Shown in pieces: positions 59,101 through 64,000 of a DNA stretch of 64,000 bases; positions within the stretch are counted from its first letter, which is position 1; each line of letters starts with the position of its first letter. The notes under the pieces were generated by a model. It was not told where the DNA came from. It worked only from the letters and a program-made list of their open reading frames with translations, and made no database searches. The position numbers and the translations under genes were made by a program. Origin of the DNA: Sabellastarte sp. h YS-2021 (Eukaryota; Annelida; Polychaeta; Sabellida; Sabellidae); contig OZ024931.1 of NCBI GenBank assembly GCA_964017235.1, positions 95,994,221-96,058,220 on the forward strand, given 5' to 3'.

Positions 59101-61597
59101 CAAGCGTCCCTTGCGGGACGCTTAATGAGTTATAAGCACTTTTAAGCTTGGCTGTCCTCATTTGACCTTGAAGGAGGAGTCCAAAGGTCAAATCTGACCA
59201 TACCAAAAGATTCCGAGCCAATGACTTCCTATGGGATGGTTTACCATCCCAAATCTCTGTCACCAATAATAAGCGAGTTGTAGGCACTTTCAATTTTCGC
59301 TATCCTCATTTGACCTTGAAGGAGGGTTCCAAGGTCAAATCGGACCAGATCAACAGATTCACAGCCCATGATTTCCTGTCTGTTTACCATCCCAAACCTC
59401 TGGGACCAATAATAAGCGAGTTATAAGCACTTTTAAGGTTGGCTATCCTTGTTTGACCTTGAAGGAGGGGTCATTGAAGGTCAAATCTGACCACACCAAA
59501 AGATTCCCACCCCATGATTTCCTACAGGTTGGTTTATCATCCCAAACCTCTAGGATCAATAATAAGGGAGATATAAGCACTTTTCATGACTGACAAAAAA
59601 ACACCTGTGGCGGCCATCTTGTTTCTCAAAATGAGGCCAAAAATATTCCCAGACAACATTTTATGGTTATTAATATATACTGCAAACTTAAGAAAGCTAG
59701 CTATAATATTTTTTTTCATCAGAGCAGTAATGGTGAAATGTCTCTCTACACACTGCGGCTATCCAGTGGATACAATGATTTACTCAACAGTGAGAACCTG
59801 AAAGTAGCTATTGCTCAGCTATGCCATGACATAGAGGTCTGCAATTTCACTATGTTATAGCTGACCAAAAATTCTGTGAATAACATATTTAACAAATTAC
59901 TCTAAATGTAATAGTTTTCAAGTTACAACTGATTTACTCAACAGTGAGAACCTCAAAGTAACTATTACTCAGCTATGCAATGAGCTACATGTCTGAAATT
60001 TTACTATGTTATAGCTAACCCAAAAGTAGGTGAACAACATATTTAAGCAAAATACTGTAAATGCAATAGTTTTCAAGCTACAACTGATTTACTCAATAGT
60101 GAGAACCTGAAAATAGCTATTGCTCCGCTATGCCATGAGCTATAGGTCTGTAATTTCACTATGTTATAGCTGACCCAAAAGTAGCTGAATAACATATTTG
60201 CACAAATTTCTGTAAATGCAATAGTTTTCCAATTATAACTGATTTACTCAACAGTGAGAACTTCAAAGTAGCTATTACTCAGCTATGAAATGAGCCACAG
60301 GTCTGAAACTTCACTATGTTATAGCTGACCCCAAAATAGGTGAATAACATATTGAAACAAAATACTCTAAATGCAATAGTTTTCAAGTTACAAGTGATTT
60401 ACTCAACAGTGATAACCTAAAAGTAGCTATTACTCAGCTATGCCATGAGCTACAGGTCTGAAATTTTACTATGTTATAGCTGGCCCAAAAGTAGCTGAAT
60501 AACATATTTATACGAAATTCTCTAAATGCAATAGTTTTTAAGTTACAAGTGATTTTACTCATGATGGAAGTTACTGAAAAGCCCAAAAGTAGCTATTACT
60601 CACTTAGCTATTGAGACAGACACCCAACTTACTCACCATATTGTAGCTATGAAAAAAGTAGCTGAATAACATATTTTAACAAAATGCTCTAAATGCAACA
60701 CTTTTCAAGTTATAAGTGATTTACTCAACAGTGATAACCTAAAAGTAGCTATTACTCAGCTATGCCATGAGCTACAGGTCTGAAATTTTACTATGTTATA
60801 GCTGACCCAAAAGTAGCTGAATAACATATTTATACGAAATTCTCTAAATGCAATAGTTTTCAAGTTATAAGCGATTTACTCAACAGTGATAACCTAAAAG
60901 TAGCTATTACTCAGCTATGCCATGAGCTACAGGTCTGAAATTTCACTATGTTATAGCTGGCCCAAAAGTAGCTGAATAACATATTTATACGAAATTCTCT
61001 AAATGCAATAGTTTTTAAGTTACAAGTGATTTTACTCATAATGGAAGTTACTGAAAAGCCCAAAAGTAGCTATTACTCACTTAGCTATTGAGACAGACAC
61101 CCAACTTACTCACCATATTGTAGCTATGAAAAAAGTAGCTGAACAACATATTTTCACAAAATGCTGTAAATGCAACACTTTTGAAGTTATAAGTGATTTA
61201 GTGCATGATTTCATGAATTTTAATGCATTAAAAATTATTAAAAAATTTATTAAAAAAAAAGTAAGACAGATCCAGGTCTCATACTCACACAAGAGAATCT
61301 ACCTCTGGCCTAGTACATATATGCAAGATATGAGAGAAATCCCTGCAATAGTCACTGAGAAAATTGTGATAAAAAGTTGAAATTTTCACACTTTTGGTGG
61401 GGGTACCCCCCTTGTAATGTCTATAGCAAACAGACGAACAGACAGATTTGCATGCCTTGAACAATTTTTCATCCTCGATAGATAAGGTCTCTAGGCCTTG
61501 TAGTTTTGGAGAAGAAGTTGTTCATGCGGACGCGGACGCCCACGCCGCAGAGTGATGACATAATGTCAGCTGACTGATAAGTCAGCTGACATAAAAA
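56179..61597 (+). mobile_element. Chimeric A/B rolling-circle-like element, copy 3, with a nested element
   Basis: Subterminal word at 56211-56222, A array 56460-56574 and 59126-59590, CCATCTTG block, B array 59770-61210, microsatellite and hairpin arms 61564-61574 and 61581-61591. Compared with copy 2 it carries a 2,551-bp insertion, lacks one B monomer near 60175 and has one extra near 60280-60400. Otherwise it is almost identical, so one of them moved recently. Confidence 0.85.
56575..59125 (+). mobile_element. D-type rolling-circle-like element with AAGCGTCCCG word (complete)
   Basis: The 5' end is CTAGAGGATCGCTTGC with AAGCGTCCCG at 56627-56636. The 3' end has exact inverse CGGGACGCTT at 59114-59123 in a hairpin (AAGCGTCCC at 59102-59110, GGGACGCTT at 59115-59123), then AA. 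The interior is D-type ~170-bp monomers (56700-56990 and 57640-58740) interrupted by a ~133-bp array related to B (57080-57620). A CGGAGCCGGCGGAGCC microsatellite precedes the hairpin. The empty site in copy 2 shows clean insertion between A and T with no target duplication, a rolling-circle hallmark. Confidence 0.8.
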
Positions 61598-61830
61598 CAA
61601 CAGCATGTCTCTGGGCCTTGTAGTTTCGGAGGAGAAGTCGCTCACGCGTACGCGTACGTACACGCCGCAGAGTGATGCCATAATGTCAGCTGACTGACAA
61701 GTTAGCTGACATAAAAATATGTCTCTGGGCCTTGTACTTTTGGTGAAGAAGTTGGTCACATAGACTACACAGACACCACAAAGTAATGCCATAATGTCAG
61801 CTGACTGACAAATCAGCTGACATAAAAATG
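61598..61830 (+). repeat. Two extra 3' ends of the CAGCTG-class element in tandem
   Basis: Directly after the end of A/B copy 3 come two further 3' blocks, each CTCTGGGCCTTGTA through ATGTCAGCTGACTGACAA to GCTGACATAAAAA. They are diverged from each other and from copy 3. Confidence 0.75.
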
Positions 61831-62338
61831 TACAAGAAGCAATCAGTGCCCATGAACTGGCTCTGTGTCAGCTGACTCTGTGTTTTGAGATTCAGAATAG
61901 AAGTGAAAGAAGAAAAGGACACAAAAGTTGTGCCCTGTAAATGGTATTCAGAAGTAAGTACCAAGGTAACCGTTTAAGGAGTAAAATGTAGGTGGAAAAC
62001 ATATTTAAACAAGCAATCAGTGCCTGTGAACGGGCTCTGTGTCAGCTGACTGTGTGTTTTGAGTTTCAGAGTAGAAGTGACAGAAGAAAAGGACACAAAA
62101 GTTGTGCCCTGCAAATGGTATTCAGAAGGAAAGTAACAAGGTAACTATTTAGGTGTAAAAAGTAGGTTAAAATCATATTTAAAGAAAATACTGCAAATGC
62201 AATAGTTTTCGAGTTACAACTGATTTACTCAACAGTGAGAACCTCAAAGTAGCTTTTGCTCAGCTATGAAATCGGTTAAACGGCTGCAATTCTAATATGG
62301 TATAGCTCACACAAAAGTAGGTGAATAAAATATTTAAA
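61831..62338 (+). repeat. Two 5' starts of the CAGCTG-class element in tandem, then B sequence
   Basis: AAGCAATCAGTGCCCATGAAC near 61838 and AAGCAATCAGTGCCTGTGAAC near 62012, each with GTGTCAGCTGACT. About one B monomer follows at 62190-62338. Confidence 0.7.
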
Positions 62339-63566
62339 CTAGATTGCGCTGACTCGACACCAACATATCCCCAGACAGGCAATCTCTCACACCACAAGCA
62401 TTCACTGGGTATTTTTACAGCACCTATTTTGTGTGAATCGCAATTATTATAAACTATTTTTCTTTTTTTGGGGGGTCAAACCATTTCTTTTTTTCATTTT
62501 TGGGGGCTCAATTTTAAAGAAAAGTCCTCTGAGTGGATCATTAGTGGGTCTCACATACATGTTAAATGTCTACTTAAAGCCTTGGTTTTTGGCACATGAA
62601 AAAAGAACAAATTAATATATTCCCAGATGAGATTTCAGCTGTGTGAGGCACATATTATAACAGTTATAGGACTTAAAAGTGGTAAAAAGTCAATAAATTG
62701 GGAGTCTGTGGGCATATAAGAGAATTTGAGGTGACCTTAAAATTAATGTTACAGACTTAAGATTTCTTACAAAGATTTCATGCAGCAGTTATATCTACTA
62801 CAGTTTGAGACTTGTCAGACTTACCATTTCCAGGTTACAGGAACAAATATGTTGAAAATGTCGTAAAAGGGTCACTCGGGTGGGTGTTTATGGTCCTCAT
62901 ACACAGGTTAAACATCTATTTAAAGCCTTGGTTTTTCTCACATGTAAAAAGAACATAATCATATATTCCCAGATGAGATTTTATCAGTATCAGTCACATC
63001 ATTTGACAGCTATAGGCCTTCAAAGTGGCAAAAAGTCCATAAATTTGGTGTCTGTGGGCAATTTAGAGACTTTAAGGTGACCTTAAAATTAAAGTTACAG
63101 ACTTAAAATTTTTCACAGACTTACAGTACATGTAGAAATTATATCTACTACAGTTACACACTTGTCAGACCTACCACTTTTGAGTTATAGGGGAAAATAT
63201 GGGAAAAATGACGATGGGCCTCAAAAACAATTTTAACCTTAACATAAAGTCTTGATTTTTGGTATATGTAAGGCGAGTATAGTAATGTGTTCCTAGACAA
63301 AATATGAGCCACATAAGCCACATAGTCTGTGTAAGTGGCAAAAAGTCAAATTTCTGACCTTAAGGTGGCCAGGAGTTCTTTATTATTGGGATTTTAAGGT
63401 CACCTTAAAATAGGGTTCCTTTCCTGACCCAAATACGTGTGTGCCAAGTTTGAATGAAATCCATGAAAGCATTTTTGAGTTATCGTGCACATGATTCAAA
63501 ACGTACGGCAGCGGCAGCACGACAAACGTGAAACCAATATATCCCTGACTTTCATCTGGTGATATA
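62339..63566 (+). mobile_element. Family G element, copy 2
   Basis: CTAGATTGCGCTGACTCGAC start, subterminal ATATCCCCAG at 62365-62374, monomers spaced about 347 bp (CTGTGGGC near 62705 and 63052), 3' block with GTGCCAAGTTTGAATG and TTTTTGAGTTATCG, and a decayed hairpin (ATATATCCC...GGTGATATA, 63538-63561) ending AAAAA. Confidence 0.7.
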
Positions 63567-63894
63567 AAAAATACTGTAAATGAAATAGTCTTCAAGTTAC
63601 AACTGATAAACTTAACAGTGAGAACCTGAAAGTAGCTATTACTGAGCTATGCAAGGAACATATCCTGCAAGGAGCTGCAGGTCTGCAATTTTACTATTTT
63701 ATAGCTGACCCAAAAGTAGATGAATAACATATTTAAACAAAACTCTCTAAATACAATAGTTTTCACGTTACAACTGATTAACTCGACAGTGAAACTCTAA
63801 AAGTAGCTATTGCTCAGCTATGCCATGACATACACGTCTGCAATTTCACTATGTTATAGCTAACTCAAAAGTAGGTGAACAACATATTAAAAAT
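63567..63894. repeat. Family B monomers, fragment
   Basis: About two monomers with AACAGTGAGAACCTGAAAG, GCTGCAGGTCTGCAAT and GCTGACCCAAAAGTAGATG. Confidence 0.65.
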
Positions 63895-64000
63895 AGATCA
63901 AGTACATCAGAGAACTGATGCAAATTATATCCACCAGAAAGAAAACTCACTAAAGCCAATCAACCATCGCTTAACCTTGAAGGAGGAGCCCAAGGTGAAA
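63895..64000 (+). mobile_element. Family A element, copy 4, cut by the window end
   Basis: 5' block TAGATCAAGTACATCAGAG with ATATCCACCAGAAAG, then the first monomer with ACCTTGAAGGAGGAGCCC. It continues beyond 64000. Confidence 0.6.

Noticed and set aside
1-64000. Autonomous Helitron/Helentron, Polinton or envelope-bearing element
   Set aside because: No Rep/helicase, polymerase B, packaging or envelope-like frame could be recognised. The only recognisable element-encoded proteins are the DIRS parts and one LINE ORF2.

Overview
The window reads as a repeat-choked, AT-rich stretch of a marine invertebrate nuclear genome, most likely a mollusc. The best lineage clue is a short SINE (9330-9512 and 42487-42675) that resembles, from memory, a SINE common in bivalves and gastropods, with a GTTTTACG box and an AAAT-type tail. 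A DIRS-type tyrosine-recombinase retroelement, a CR1/L2-like LINE and many tandem-repeat-bearing rolling-circle-like elements fit the same assignment. No prokaryotic gene, CRISPR array or rRNA was seen.

Host genes are almost absent. Two micro-exons on the minus strand, 36831-36905 and 14978-15013, encode Gly-X-Y collagen peptides and have splice signals on both sides. The window is therefore probably intronic sequence of a minus-strand collagen gene, with about 21.8 kb between the two exons.

Layout: 1-7955 is a ~168-bp tandem array split by a structurally complete DIRS-like element (415-6593). 7956-13190 holds B, H and A repeat families and one SINE. 13506-16935 holds two copies of a C-family element on either side of a collagen exon. 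16936-20302 holds another rolling-circle-like element and a B-variant array. 20303-31597 is one decayed DIRS copy split by a LINE, which is itself split by an A/B chimeric element. 31621-39900 holds more C and A/B copies and the second collagen exon. 39901-49386 holds a hAT-like element with insertions, a G array, a third DIRS remnant and a C element split by an A element. 50781-54290 is a 145-bp array with higher-order repeats. 55147-64000 holds an E array, a third A/B copy split by a 2.55-kb element, stacked element ends and a second G element.

The unifying observation is that at least six sequence-unrelated families share one build: a 5' end often starting CTAGA, a short subterminal word within about 60 bp, tandem monomers of about 130-175 bp (348 in one family), usually a GC-rich microsatellite, and a 3' hairpin repeating the 5' word in inverse before a TAA/ATAA end. 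This is the layout of non-autonomous Helentron (HINE, DINE-1-like) elements. The subterminal word differs between families but matches its own hairpin. No Rep/helicase gene is visible, so a transposase elsewhere would have to move them. Many monomers carry perfect nuclear-receptor half-site arrays (TCAAGGTCA and AGGTCAAAGGTCA), and one family carries palindromic RFX X-boxes.
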